Source: Brachionus manjavacas
Taxonomy: Eukaryota > Rotifera > Eurotatoria > Ploima > Brachionidae
Direction: 5' to 3'
DNA length: 64,000 nucleotides
Assembly: GCA_019054805.1 (NCBI GenBank)
Contig: JAHQIY010000004.1
Span: forward strand, 3,224,001 to 3,288,000
Shown here piece by piece: positions 21,798-34,260 of the stretch (the first letter of the stretch is position 1; each line of letters starts with the position of its first letter). Both the position numbers and the translations under genes were made by a program. The notes under the pieces were generated by a model. It was not told the origin of the DNA and did no database searches. It was given only the letters and a program-made list of their open reading frames with translations.

Positions 21798-24700
21798 TTA
21801 GTAATATTGAATGGATGGATCTTCAGGGCTGGCGGTTGGATCCGAGCAACTTTCGCTATTTACACTAACCACTGGGGCGCAATCTGAAAGTGGCTTAATA
21901 CTTTCCTTTAATTTTGTGGCCAAAAAATCATCGCTTTCATTCTGATTTACCTGCACACCAGAATCACTAGTATTTTTTGGCGAAAAAGTAGGTAATGATT
22001 CAGCCTTATCCTTGTACTTATTTATGTCCACAGAAACATTTGAATTGGATGATCTTGGTAGACTAGGCGAGGTGAACGATACCTGGTTTTTGTAAAATGA
22101 CACAGAAATTGAATTAAGATCAGACGAGTTGTTTTTGTGATGAACTGGTGAGCTTGTTTTTGAGAATGCAGCCATTGGTGAACCCATCAAATGAGCGTGT
22201 TTTTCTGCTTGCGCTATCTGAGACCAAGTGGATGAAATCATAGATGCTCTACCTTTATAAAACAAAGTTTGAATAAAAAAACCCATTGATATTAGAGAAA
22301 AAAATGCTTCGATTAGATAAGCAATATAAAATTAGACAAATTTTTAGAATAGTCTTTCTGTCACATGTCCAAAATCTTATCAATTTTAAAATCGTTTAAT
22401 TTCAATGAGCTTTATTTATTTTCTAAGTTACCTTTAATTAAGACAAAAATATTAATCACCTCTCTTTCATTATCTAAAATTCTATTCTAAATGACAGTTC
22501 ATTATAAAGTCTTTTCGTTTAAAAATGTTTTTGCAGCTAATTATTTAAATATTAATACTGTAGGAATCAATGATAATATTTAATAAAAATTTCAGCCTTA
22601 AAAGCCTAAATAATAAAAATACAAAAGGGCAACTTGAAGTTCATAATCATGATCACATGATCAAAACTTAATAGATTAGAATCTTTATAAAAATGATGAA
22701 ATTTGAAATGTTTTTTAATTAAACACAAAATGTTTATTACAGTCGTGTTCCGGATTTAGTAATTTACGATAATTTACGTAAAAAATAGTAAATTTCCTAG
22801 ATTTTACGTAAAATTTGGTGAATTTCGAACATTTTACGTAAATTTATGTAAAAAAAAATGTCCAAAAAATTAAAGTAATTTGGCTCTTTTAAAAAAAAAA
22901 TGAATTTTTTTTTCCTCCAATATTTTTTTCAAAATTGTGTAAAAAAAAAATTTACCATAATTTACGAAAATTTTAGTAAAATGTATTCAATTTAATGGTA
23001 AAAAATGGTAAAATGTCAAAATAATAATTAATAAATGTCAAATTATAATTTTATATTATATTTTATAGTAATAATTAAATTAATAGAAAATCAAGGAGGT
23101 TGGTCAAACAATTAAAAAGCATTAAAACTATTTTAGATATTTTTTTTTAACGTAAAAAAATGTAAATTAAAATTTTTTTTCATTTTAATTAAAAATTTAC
23201 CATTTTTTTACTACATTTTACTATTAAATTGATTACATTTTACCAATATATACGTAAATTATGGTAATTTTTTTTTACATAATTTTCGACGTTTTTTACT
23301 TTTGTAAATTTACGTAATTTTACAATATTTTACGTAAAATTCGGTAAATTTACTATTTTTTACGTAAATTATCTTAAATTACTAAATCCGCAACACCACT
23401 GAAATTAAAAAAAAAGATTTTTTCCCAATTGATCTTTAATTGATTTTTGTAAATTATTATTTTTAAAATTTTAAAAACAATTTTAAAATCCACATTAAAG
23501 CATCCAAATAATCGCTTTAAATGATATTTTTATATTAATTAAAATATTTTACAGCGAAACAAAGTCCATGTAATAATAAATAAAAGTCAGACAATTTTAA
23601 GATTTTGCAGAACAGATTTGTCATTTCGCTATAAAAATTTGACGAAGTTTTTTTAAGTTGTTCAAAAGTCTTAAGTCTCAAGTCAAGTCGAAGTCCGGAC
23701 TCTTTTTAAATTTTTTTTGCGATGAATATCATTACTAGAAAATTCTTAAATTATGCTAAAATAATAATTGTCCAAATCTTGGTTGCTTTGAAACTTAGGC
23801 TTTTGTTCAAGAATAATTCAACAAAAAAATCTTCAGGTTTTGGGTTTTGGGTGAAGACGCATGCATATTCAACCAGTTAAATCTAAACTAAATTTAAATC
23901 TCGAATGAGTATAACTCATTCAAATCTCTCTCATCTATTTAGTCAAATACATTACTTTTGAAAAAAAAAAGAAAAAAAAGTCCGGTCTTGGATTTTTTTT
24001 AATGATTTGGACTTTAATTTGGGAATTTTAAACAAATCTGTTATAAATCTAAATAAATTTTAGTATTATTTTATGTATTCTTTTATCAATTGTTTTGAAC
24101 AAAATAACTAGTACAAATCATCTTATTAATTTTTTTTTGGTATCTAAGAGTTTGCTCCGTGTCCAAATCAACTCTATAACATCATAAATAAAATTTTAAA
24201 TAAAATTTTTTGCTTATACCTGGATGATTTAAGTTGTTTAATAGACTATATCCTTATTTTAATTGAATAGAAAAATTAATTAGATTTATTTTATTTAGAA
24301 AATCTAAAATACCTGCGACTAGGTTATAAGGTAAAATGTCATTGTGAGACTGTGAGTGCATAAAAATTGGTTTTTGGGCGGTTTGGTTTGTGGAAAGATC
24401 TAATATCTGAGCGATTTTTTCCAATTTCATGCGCCTTGCTCTATCTCTGGCTCGGACTAAGTGTTGTTTGGCAGCCATGCATCTAATATGGTCATCGAAC
24501 GTAAATGCCGAGTTAAGAAGGATTAATGGCTTTCCGGTCTGGCTGGATTTTTTAATAGTTATGTTTAAAGACCGACTGTCTTCTTTGTCTGGGGTAACTT
24601 CGACATCCTTTTTTGTGAAAATTAAAATTTTGTTGAAAAGGAGAATAATTTTTTTTTACTTGTATAAGATCTGAAAATTTTACAATGCCCCAACCAATAC

Positions 24701-27700
24701 GTTTCACTTCGGGTTCTACTAAAATAAACTGAATTGGATCTATTACTAAAAAACGACGATCTTTTCTAGAAAGAAAAATATTCAACAGTTGATCATGAAA
24801 ATTTATTTTTGTTTACTTTTCTTTAAGGTTGACTGTACACGCGATCAAATCACTACTATCTATTTTAAAATTAAAATTAAAAAAATATTAAAAATAATTC
24901 AGAATTTTTGTAGTCAAAAATCTCAAATTTTTATCTTTTTAAAATTTTTTGTAATGAACAATTGAATTGAAATTTTAAAGATTTTTATTATTTTTCCAAA
25001 ATTTAGGAAAACGTAAGAAATTTAATTTTTTTTAATTTAATTTCAGTTTCCAGTTTAGATTTTTGACAGATTAATTAATTAAAATGAATTTAAAAATAAT
25101 GATAATTTATATTTACTAAAAAGTCGGTTCTTTAGAAACGGAATATGAAAATGAAATTACAAATTTTGATAAGGAAAATATTTTATTGAACTGAAAACAG
25201 AAAAAAAAATTTTTTTTTTTATTTTCTTTACCTAATTTTTTTTCCAGCAAGAATTCAAAAAGCTAAACAAAAATTACCTCCTAATCCTGATGTTTATAGC
25301 AGAGGAAAATAATTTTTTTTTAAAAAATGGCGTAATTTCTATTATCTAAAATATACAATTACTATTTATTACCATTAAATTGATTACATTTTACCAAATT
25401 TACGTAAATTATGGCAAAATTTTTTTTACATAATTTTGAAAAAAATATTGAAGGAAAAAAAATTCATTTTTTTTTAAAAGAGCTAAATTATTTCAATTTT
25501 TTGGAATTTTTTTTATTACATAAATTTACGTAAAATCTATTAAATTTACGTTTTTTTACTTTTGTAAATTTACTATTTTTTACGTAAATTATTGTTAATT
25601 ACTAAATCCGGAACACCACGGTAGTCATCCAGCGAAAAAAAGAGGTAAAGGCCGAAAAAGAATTCGAATTTGGTTTTCTTTTTTAACAAGTACAAATTTA
25701 TTTTGTTCATATTTTTGATTATTTTAGTTCTGAAAAAATTTACTTTTTGGAAAAAAAATTAGCTGATGAAAAGTAATTCTTTATATATAAATGCATATTT
25801 TGGTATAGATAATTCCCATCGGCCTCATTTTTGGCATGTATCCGAGGATACAAAATCAGAACAAAATCAGTCAGTAAATCAATCAGTATTTTATGAATCA
25901 AAGAAATACAAATTTTTTGTTTTTGTTTCCGAGAATGAATATTTTATGTATTCTTTCGAAAATAATTTTTTGAAAATACATTTATATATCCCTCGATACA
26001 TATAAATATGTAATATGTATCCTGAGATCCAATATGTATCTCATTTTTCTTCAAACACCAGCTGACTTTGATGATATGACAATGTATGTTTGTGCTGACA
26101 GATTCTGCAAGGTTTCAACAAAACAGTAATTGCTAAAAAGGTATGATGCATCCTATGATTTTGATACATTTTGGTACATTCGGATACATACCAAAAATGA
26201 GGTTGATGGTACTCATCTAAACCCATATTTTTAAAAATACAAACACGTGTATCTTGCGTAATTTATTACGAATTTTAGCTTATTTTCGGAAATGATTTTT
26301 CTATAAATTAAATTTTTTTTCATATATTTCAAAAATCCTCCGAAATTATTGGAAAAATCGGTAGAGCCTGAATCTGTAGTAGATTTATGGCATCATCAAA
26401 TCCTATCGCTAATTAAGCTTTTGATTCCCAACTCTACTTGATTCCTAGAATAAATAGTAATTTTTTGAACCATGTCTCGATGAAAAGCATTTGAACTTCT
26501 TAGTAATGCGGATGATACCTAATCTGAAGTTTCTGATGATAATTATAATGATTATCAGGAAAATGATGACTTTGATAATAATTTCGAATAAGAAATGAAA
26601 ACATCAAATCAATTTTATACTGAATATGACTCAGATAAAGACTCAGATAACAAATAACCTGAATAAGAAGAAACTAATAATGAAAAAACTTCGAAAAAGC
26701 GACCATGGATCATAATGAATGACGGAGAAGGGACAAGTCTCAGAGAAAAGATAAATTTCTGATAAATGAGAAAGTTAAGTTAACAAGCTATGCTTAGCTT
26801 AAAAAAATGAGACCAAACAGTCAGTATTTTGACTTGTCCATGATAAATTTTAATGAATTGTTCCTCTCAAAGCCATGTGGTCAAAGTCGATTTTTTTCAA
26901 TTACGGAAAAAAGTTTCCTTGTGATAAATGCAAACAATTGAATTTTTAAAAAAAAATTTTAGCAAATATTTTTTTCCTGTATTTATATCAAATTTTTTTT
27001 TAAACAATTTTTTCTTAAAAATAGTCAATTTTTGTTTTAAATCAAAACCAAATTAATAAAAAAGCATTTATTTTTACATTCAGTATATTTTCTTACCTAT
27101 TTTGAGTAATTAGGGTAATTTATGCATCCTAAGAAGCATATTATATTGAAGGGGTTATTTGGACCCCTTCAGTACTTAACAAATAAAAAAATTTCCGGTG
27201 TTTGAGTGTTAATAACTTATAAAATATATGGAAATTTTTCTAATTTTTAATAAATTAAAAATTTTCGAATTAACGGCTGTTCAAAAAGAATGTTCAAAAT
27301 TTTGACAATAAAAAAAATATGTTCTTATTGACCGAATTTAATATTTAATAGACTTTAAAAATTAAGAAAATTAAAAAATTTGGTTGTATCATCGTTTACA
27401 AATAAAAAGGCCACCTAGAATACCTTTACCTGTAAATCACACCTGTCCTCTAATTTTTATCAAGAAATCCAAGATGACCTATCTTTTAAAAGATGTTTGA
27501 AAAATGACTGCTGCTGGAGAAAAAAAGCCATAAGTTTTAAAGTACTTTAAAATCAAGTTTTAAGTAAAAAAAATCCAAAAATTTACTTAAATCCAACGCA
27601 TCGTTTTCTTTGACTAGATGTTCTTGTTTAGTCAGCGGCAACTGATTTTCCATTTGATTATTCAAATTAAGACACAGATTTCGTATCAAAAAAAAAGTTC

Positions 27701-30700
27701 TCATCAGATGCTTTAGCTTTTCAGTGTCGCCACACGGAAAGCGTCTGGTGAGCTCAATTCCACTCAGCGGTGTACTCCTTGGAGTCAACAAAATCGACCA
27801 CTCCCTAAGCAACATTTCACAACTAAATGTGTGAGACTGATAAAAAAATTTTTTTTAAATTTAAATCTAATTAAGCCAATTAGTTATAGATACATTAAAA
27901 CTGTGGTACTCGTGCTCGAACATGTCCAAAAACATTTCCTCAGTCCTAAAACTTTCTCTTAGCATTGACGCCGACTGCACTCGCACTTGTTCTATGCGCA
28001 CCATGTGCACATCGCTAATACACGACTTAGAGCCCACACAAGCGATGCTTTTAATCACTCTGGTCGCTATTTCCAAAGTTGCTAAGCGTACCTTGTAATC
28101 AGGCTCTACCGATTTTTCCAATATTTTAACTAAATAATCCATCAGTGTTTCATTATACATTGAGCTAATTTCTCCATTTGTTAGCCGTGCCTTGATTAAA
28201 TCAACCACTTTGGGCGGCAGTCCTGGATTGTTCACCAAAGTGTACATAAAACTCAAACAAATTAGACTATTTAATTCATCGTATTCATCTGAATTTAAAT
28301 ATTGTAATAAATTTTCGAAAATAATTCCAAATTGTGTCTGATTCTTGGACAGGACCGAAAGATTGCGATACTTTTCATCATCAGTGATGTTCAGAGCTAG
28401 TAGTTCATTGCTTTCGGTTAAATTTTGTTCTTTTTCTTCTTCGATTTCTTTTTTTTGCTCTTCATTAGAGCCTAAATTTTCGTCTGATTTGCTTAGGCTG
28501 GAAAAATGTGGCACCGAAAGAGAGCGCCTGTTCCTAGAGTTGGACATTTTTTTTTCGCCAGACAGCGATGATAAATAATTGACTAAATTTCTAGGCTCAG
28601 ACAAATAGTCATCAAATGCTTGACCAGGAGGATTTTTGGATTTTTCGCACATCTGGTCCATTACTTTTTCATCATTCATGAAAAATAAAAAATCGCATAG
28701 ATCTGTAACTAAAGGTTGGTAGGTAATGATGGACAACACATGAGATAGCAAAAAAACAGCTAGAAATGGTTGAATGTAAGGTTTTCGATCCGTGACCGTA
28801 TATTTGTCCTTTCGACACAGAGAGCTTAGAAAGACTGGCACAAACAAACGTCGGATTAGTTGTTGGGTGAGAAAATTGCTGAGCGCCTGGTTGTCCAACA
28901 TATAGATGTCTTGTAAATAGCTTAAGTGATCAATGTATTCGTCTATTAAATCGATCAGATTCGACTTTTTGGTATGACTTAAAGAAAATATTATTTTTTA
29001 ATTATTTTTTTTATTTAATTTGAAGCTTTCTGAATGATTTATTAATTATTATTAAAAAAATTTAAAACGTTAATATTAATAACTGCAGTGGCTTAACCAA
29101 AAATGAATGACCATCTCAAAATTTATCACTATTTGCCCAACTATAGAAAGAGCAGTCGATAGAAATGCAAAGGTTCGACAAAATATGGAAAAAAAAATTT
29201 TTTGAATTTTAATTTTTTTTTTTTAATTGAAAATATTAATCAAACTAATTTAATTAATTTTCATTTTCGATTAAAAGTAAAAGAAATTTAATTTGAAAAA
29301 AATCAAATCTTCTTTTCTTGATTGCTGTAAAAGACTTTAATTTTTCTAATATTTAAGTAAACGTATTCAAAAATGCTTTGCATGGTAAAAAGAGTTTCGC
29401 AGTCAATTTTTTAATACTATTTAAAAGCTAAAACTGCCTTGCGGTATAAGAACCTAAAAAAATAATTTTTTTCTAATTTTTCACTAATTAAAATTTAAGC
29501 TTAAAATTTAAACCTCTTTTAAATGAATACCTGAGCTCTAATTCAGAAACCTAATTTGAAAAATTTACGATTTTAGATGTATATTAAATATTTAATGTTT
29601 TGATATCATTTAACGATAGAAAATTTTTATTTTATTTTATTTTCAACACGCATAAAAATATTTAAAATTTAAAAAAATGAAACTGAGTTTGTCTTGATTT
29701 AAAACAAGTTAATTGATGAATTTCGCTTTAAATTTGTATAGTATTCTAGTAAAAAGCAAAAGAGTTAATCAAATTTTTCGGTTTCTTTTTCTAAGAAAAA
29801 TTTATTGATTTCGATATAATTCAAATTTTTTTAAAATTCTTGTATTTGAAGAAACCTTATGAAAAAAAATGTAATATGAAAACTAAGTAAAAAATTACAT
29901 TACAAAAATAAAACTGGAATAAATGCTTTGGCGCATTGTTATTTAAATAAATTATTTTATGCATTTCGATGTACAAATTTCAAATATTTAAAAACATAAA
30001 AAAAAATTATTATTTTAAACATTTCTTGATTTCAATTTTTGGATTTTTTTAAATAAATGTTATAATATAATTACATTATTTATTTTAGTAAGTGTAAATA
30101 AGAGAATTTATTTCAACCGCATTATTTTGTTATTTTAATCACGATTTTAGAAAAAAATACATTTTTAATAATCTTACTTTTTTATTTTTAAAATTCAATT
30201 TAAAGTAGAAAATAACATAAAAAATTATTTAATAAAATTCAAAACAATGGAAAACTAAAATATTAGTGTAAAAGTTATTCTTAAACTTACGTTTTTTCTT
30301 CTAAATACAATGTTGTACTTTAACACTAGAAGCACCAAAATTTTAAACTACTAGAAGCACCAAAACGGGTCAAAATGACTTGTTTTAATAGAATCTAATG
30401 GATAAAAATGGATAATAATTTATTATTTGGATAAATCTATTCAAAACTTAATTTTAATTGAGTAAAAATAAAAATTTGGCTAAAAAAAGTATCTTGCAAA
30501 AATTTTATCTTCTACTGAATTCATTTCTTTTTGAACCAATTTTTCGTCTTTCATGTAAAATACGCAAACTTTAATTTTTGCATTTTTTAAATTTGCTTAT
30601 CTTCGTTCAAGTATTAGGATTTTAGTCAGTTTTTAAAGTTATGTATACTTTTTATAAATATTTTATGACTCATCCATTGATTTTGTAGATAAATTCAAAA

Positions 30701-32944
30701 TTTTAATTAAAAAACGAGTCAAAATGACTTTGGTGCTTCTAGTAGTATATACTTGATTTTGTACAAAGGAAATATTTTTTTTATTTGAATTTAGTTAATT
30801 TAGTAAGATATTCTTATTTTTATGCTGAAAAAAAAAATTGCGTTCAAATAGCAAAAATTGACTTAGATTTTAGCGGCCAAAAATCGAAAAAGAGTCATTT
30901 TGACTCGTTGGTGCTTCTAGTGTTAAACCGCAGAACGGAGAATATTACATCATTTTCATTTATAAATGAAAGATTACATAAAATTACATCAAATTAGAAT
31001 GCTAATTAACGTAAGTTTACGTTAAATGATGTAATTACGTCATTTTAAGTAAAAATGTAACAAAATGTAAAAAAAATTATATTTTATTAAATATAAATAT
31101 AATATAATATATTTCACGACTTACATGTAACTTTCAAGTGGCGAAAAAATTTTTATTAAAATAAAAAAATTATTAAAAATCAAATTTTCGTCTCAAAAAT
31201 TGAAATTTTTTGGCCGTTAGCATGTTTGTTGTGTCTTATTTGAAATGACGTAATTTTACGTAATATTACATCATTTAACGTAAGCTTACATTAAATTACA
31301 TTCTAAATTTTATGTAATCTTTCATTTATTTCCGTAAAATTACGTAAATGATGTAATATTACTTAATGTTACCCGTTCTGCGGTTTAAAGTACAACACTG
31401 TACAAAAAATAAAGAAGTAAAAGGTAATTTTTTGTAATAAAATGTAAAAAATGTAAATTTCAAGTTTCGAAAAAAATTTTATGAAAATCAAATTTTCGTC
31501 TCAAAAATTGCAATTCTTTTTTTATGAATTTTTTTTTCCAAATTCTGTTAATTTTAATTAAATATTTGCGAAAAAAAATTCAAGTTTAATATTTTGAAAT
31601 TCATTGTATTTTTGATATCCTAATGCTATTTGATTTTTTCCAAGATCAAAAATATATTTTTTTATTGAAATTTAGAAAGCTTCCTAATCACAAAAAATTT
31701 CGAAACGGGACTTGTTAAATCAAACCTTAATGTAATGTAAGTGCAGCTTTTCCTTAAAAAAGGTCAGAGATTGTTTTCACTTAAAAAAGTCAACCAGCTT
31801 TAATCCGAACTACTTAGCATCGGGACCAAAATTCATACTCCCTCAATCTTTTCAATTCAATAAAAATACTTGTCACTCTGTTTAAAATTTAAATTCTAAT
31901 TAAAAAATTTTTTAATTTAAATTTAGCTAATAATTAGATGTATTTAAGATTTGATAAAAATTATTTATTGATTTTAAGGAAAAAGGGTCTTTTCAACTTA
32001 CTCAATGGTGTTTTTCACACAAATGTCTAAATCAAGAACATGGTTTCGTATAAGCCAGACTAGATTGGAAAAATAGCACTCAGCCGTTTTCTCTTTGATA
32101 AATTTTTGCATTTGTTGAACAGGAACGCGGAATACATTCAAAGTTAGAGTTCGGACTGCAATTCGGACCATGGCCTCTGGATGATCGAAAAATTTCAATG
32201 CTTCAACATACAACGGGAACTCGGAAACTCTCTAGATAATTTTTTTTTTTTTTTAATTTTATTTTTTCAGCTTAACAAAATTTACTTCATTGAAAAAAAA
32301 ATGTATCGAGTGGTTATTTAGCTTAAGAGAAAGCGTTTTTAGAAATGATATATAATAGGCCATTACTTCTTCGTCGGAAAAATCAAATTTATTCAATATA
32401 ATGTTATTTATATGGTTGTTCGAGAGAAGAAAATCTTTAATGAAAATTTTAGAAACAAACTTTTATTTTATTTTTTTCAAGATTACACAGAGATGTTTCG
32501 TTGCGGATATTCTCGAACAAGATATTGAGGGTCTGGAGCAGTTGGACACAAATGAACCGGCCATATTTTTGCCTCATATAATGGAGGAAAAATGTAATCA
32601 TTTGTTTCTCCAGAAAAAAACTAAAGAAAAAAATTTAATATTTATTTTTCAGTTCTTTTAAGACAAGTTAAAAATTAACAAAATCATACTCGAATACTCC
32701 CGAGTCATTTTGGTCACCCCAAATTAGAATTTCAGATATTGAGCGTAGTGTTTCGATCAATAGATCTTTATTATATTCAGTAACTATTTGATTTTTGTTT
32801 AATATTCCGTACAAATATCTAAATTTAATTATTTTTTTTATTTTATTCGAGTTAAAAAAAAGGAAAAAAATACTTTAGATTTTCAATGGAATGCGGATTT
32901 TTTGGTTTGCCGATTCCCATCCATAATCGGGCTTTGGAAATCAT
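21798..32944 (-). CDS. CLEC16A: CLEC16A (Ema) homologue, 11 exons, 981 residues
   Basis: Endosomal/lysosomal membrane-associated protein that supports endosome maturation, autophagy and mitophagy in animals. Eleven exons join in a continuous frame: 32944-32874, 32818-32690, 32620-32487, 32434-32286, 32231-32002, 28977-27894, 27836-27587, 24859-24817, 24765-24660, 24607-24313, 22252-21798. All have GT-AG borders and matching phases, summing to 2946 nt including stop. The FPL domain spans exons 1-5 ([47 protein letters not shown]). The C-terminal conserved part includes [27 protein letters not shown] and [14 protein letters not shown]. The end (exon 11) is Ser-rich and poorly conserved, as in homologues. 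Length is close to the ~1050 residues of vertebrate CLEC16A. The start is the only ATG before the conserved ENLKYLYGIL. Confidence 0.95.
22253..24312 (-). other. CLEC16A intron 10, contains MITE
   Basis: The intron before the last exon holds the 660-bp inverted-repeat element at 22740-23401 and repeats with AAGTCCGGAC-like motifs at 23680-23790 and 23980-24050. No exon was recognised. Confidence 0.8.
22740..23401. mobile_element. MITE rich in TTTACGTAAA motifs
   Basis: The ends are inverted copies of CAGTGGTGTTCCGGATTTAG with a few mismatches (the left starts CAGTCGTG). The subterminal regions on both sides carry many TTTACGTAAA-like palindromes in inverted arrangement. There is no coding capacity. 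Related copies are at 25340-25621 (right end), 59829-60085 and 61080-61445. The flanking duplication is not clear, so the superfamily (hAT or mariner) is undecided. Confidence 0.75.
25340..25621. mobile_element. Partial copy of the TTTACGTAAA MITE family
   Basis: It matches the right half of the 22.7-kb element: TTACGTAAATTA, a shared middle with AGAGCTAAATTATTTCAATT, and the terminal ACTAAATCCGGAACACCAC. The left end is not recognisable. Confidence 0.65.
25785..26235. repeat. Foldback repeat around GTATCCGA motif
   Basis: CCTCATTTTTGGCATGTATC at about 25823 is mirrored at about 26183-26202 by GATACATACCAAAAATGAGG, with flanking matches on both sides, giving arms of about 60 bp and a loop of some 310 bp. 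Open frames on either strand here are by-products of the repeat. Confidence 0.55.
26472..26760 (+). pseudogene. Decayed acidic ORF, possibly transposase N-terminus
   Basis: From ATG at 26472 the sequence reads [14 protein letters not shown] and then acidic stretches ([14 protein letters not shown]) interrupted by several TAA codons, ending in a basic piece (KTSKKRPW). An acidic start after MSR is common in piggyBac-type transposases, but no catalytic part is seen, so the assignment is tentative. Confidence 0.3.
27147..27171. repeat. Perfect 9-bp-stem hairpin
   Basis: TGAAGGGGT, a 7-nt spacer (TATTTGG), then ACCCCTTCA. It stands out by its G and C runs in AT-rich DNA. It could be an element end or a structured RNA; nothing decides between them. 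Confidence 0.6.
27894..28977 (-). CDS. CLEC16A: CLEC16A exon 6, central region
   Basis: The largest exon. It begins after TTTAAG with [14 protein letters not shown] and runs through helical segments ([31 protein letters not shown]), a charged low-complexity insert rich in Glu and Lys, and a second conserved helical block ([31 protein letters not shown]). It ends at GTATCT, and the next exon continues with [13 protein letters not shown]. In homologues the same charged linker divides the two conserved halves. Confidence 0.93.
30308..31400. mobile_element. TA-flanked MITE, host of a nested insertion
   Basis: Terminal repeats begin CAATGTTGTACTTTAAACCG at the left (after removing the insertion) and CAGTGTTGTACTTTAAACCG at the right, next to TA on both sides (30306-30307, 31401-31402). 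Long arms with alternating ATTACATCATTTACGT-like motifs follow. About 490 bp without the insertion; non-coding. Confidence 0.8.
30320..30926. mobile_element. piggyBac-like MITE with TTAA target duplication
   Basis: Bounded by TTAA at 30320-30323 and 30923-30926. The inner ends are inverted: CACTAGAAGCACCAA at the left and TTGGTGCTTCTAGTG at the right, each followed by a GTCAAAATGAC block. The left end shows a second copy of CTAGAAGCACCAAAA, and another inverted copy lies near 30735. TTAA duplications are the signature of piggyBac elements. There is no transposase; the short frame at 30785-30997 is not recognisable. Confidence 0.85.
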
Positions 32945-33740
32945 TGTGACGTGTTATTTTACTAAAAATTTGTCTTATTTCTCAAATGTGATGAGTAAAT
33001 CGAATGTTATTGTAACTTAATGCAACGATAAGATTTTTCTAAGAATTAATATTTCATAATTACCTTTTAAAAATGCTAATATTTAAAAAATTGAGTATTA
33101 GTTCGAGGTGCATTTAAAAAGTATTTGCTGAGTATTTTGCATATGCTAATATCAAAATTTCTGAATTTAATAATTTTTTTATTATATGGCAAATATTTTG
33201 TCCTGTGAAATTTTATACCCCAAAACGTGATCAAAACTGGGAACAAAAAAATTAAATTTTTTTATTACGGAACCAAATTTAATTAACTAGAGAACCCATT
33301 TTTATGTAAATGATGTGGACAATGGTTCGGGTTTTTAGAATCAAAATTTTTATTTTAAGTGAAAGCTTACTTTTATCTTTTTAACATCATTTAAAAACAT
33401 GGGGAATGGTAAGACCTACTGTTAATCCTTGCAAATTATCCCGTGGGTCCGGTATACAAATAGCCATAAGCCTAGTCCCTTAGACTGGAATACAAACCCC
33501 AATTTTTCAATTCTATTTTCACTTTAAACCCCTTTGCTTAAAAAGAAAATTAAAAACAAAACATCAAATAAAATTTTAACTGTAACCTCAGTCTGCATCA
33601 TTTATTCTCAAAGGGTGAAAAGAATTGAAAATAAAATAAGGTTAAGTTATACTAGTGCAAAGTGAAGTATATTGACAAGGAAAATCCTAAAAAGGAGTTA
33701 GTTAATTGAGGAAAATTGAAGTAAAATCGAACTGAAAGAA
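32945..33740. other. Upstream region of CLEC16A
   Basis: No gene recognised. It contains the CLEC16A promoter and 5' UTR. Around 33420-33530 there is a locally less AT-rich segment without a recognisable frame. Confidence 0.5.
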
Positions 33741-34260
33741 ACTTAGAAAGAAAAGGATTTGGGAGTAATCATAATAAAAAATGGTAAATTTTCAGCGCAA
33801 GTGGAAGCCGGAGTGAATAGAGCGAGTTGGATGTTGGGGAGATTGAGAAAGACTTTTAGATATTTCGACATAAATTTTTGCAAAAATTGTTATCCCACCT
33901 TTGTAAGAACACACTTAGATTTCGCACCATCGGTATGGAACACTCTTTCAAAAAAGGAAATTTAAAAAATAGAAGGGGTTAAGAGGAGAGCAACAGGTAT
34001 GGTTTTAGAATTAAGGAGCATGGAATATGAAGAAAGGTTGAAGAAGTTAGGATATACCGACTTGGGTACAAGGAGAAATAGGGGTGACCTTATAAAGTAA
34101 CACATGGTTTAAAAGAGGTAGATCTGGGAATAAAAATTGGAAGAAATAATAAAGGCAGGTCACATACACATAAGATCGTTGGAGATGACTGTAAGAGGTC
34201 TAACATTAGAGCGAAATTCCTTCTTAATAGAACAGTAACTACTTAAAATTTACAACCTCC
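33741..34260 (+). pseudogene. LINE reverse-transcriptase C-terminal fragment
   Basis: It reads DLGVIIIKNGKFSAQVE, FVRTHLDFAPSVWN, then a stop, then KIEGVKRRATGMV and RRNRGDLIK. This is the same C-terminal segment as in the CR1/L2-like LINE at 20.0-21.3 kb, but from a diverged family, with stops at 33963 and about 34099. Confidence 0.75.

Larger units (their letters stand above)
24860..27586 (-). other. CLEC16A intron 7, TE-rich
   Basis: The intron holds a partial ACGTAAA-family MITE (25340-25621), a foldback repeat (25785-26235), a decayed acidic transposase-like ORF (26472-26760) and a perfect 9-bp-stem hairpin (27147-27171). Confidence 0.7.
28978..32001 (-). other. CLEC16A intron 5 with nested elements
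   Basis: The 3-kb intron has a strong GTAAGT donor. It contains a TA-flanked inverted-repeat element (30308-31400), itself split by a TTAA-flanked piggyBac-like element (30320-30926). The remainder is featureless AT-rich DNA. Confidence 0.8.

Noticed and set aside
26041..26226. Minus-strand ORF with [10 protein letters not shown]
   Set aside because: The similar peptide appears on the plus strand at 25.8 kb because of the inverted repeat; not coding.
32401..32661. Plus-strand ORF of 86 codons
   Set aside because: The minus strand here carries CLEC16A exons 3 and 4 with consistent splice phases; the plus frame is a shadow.
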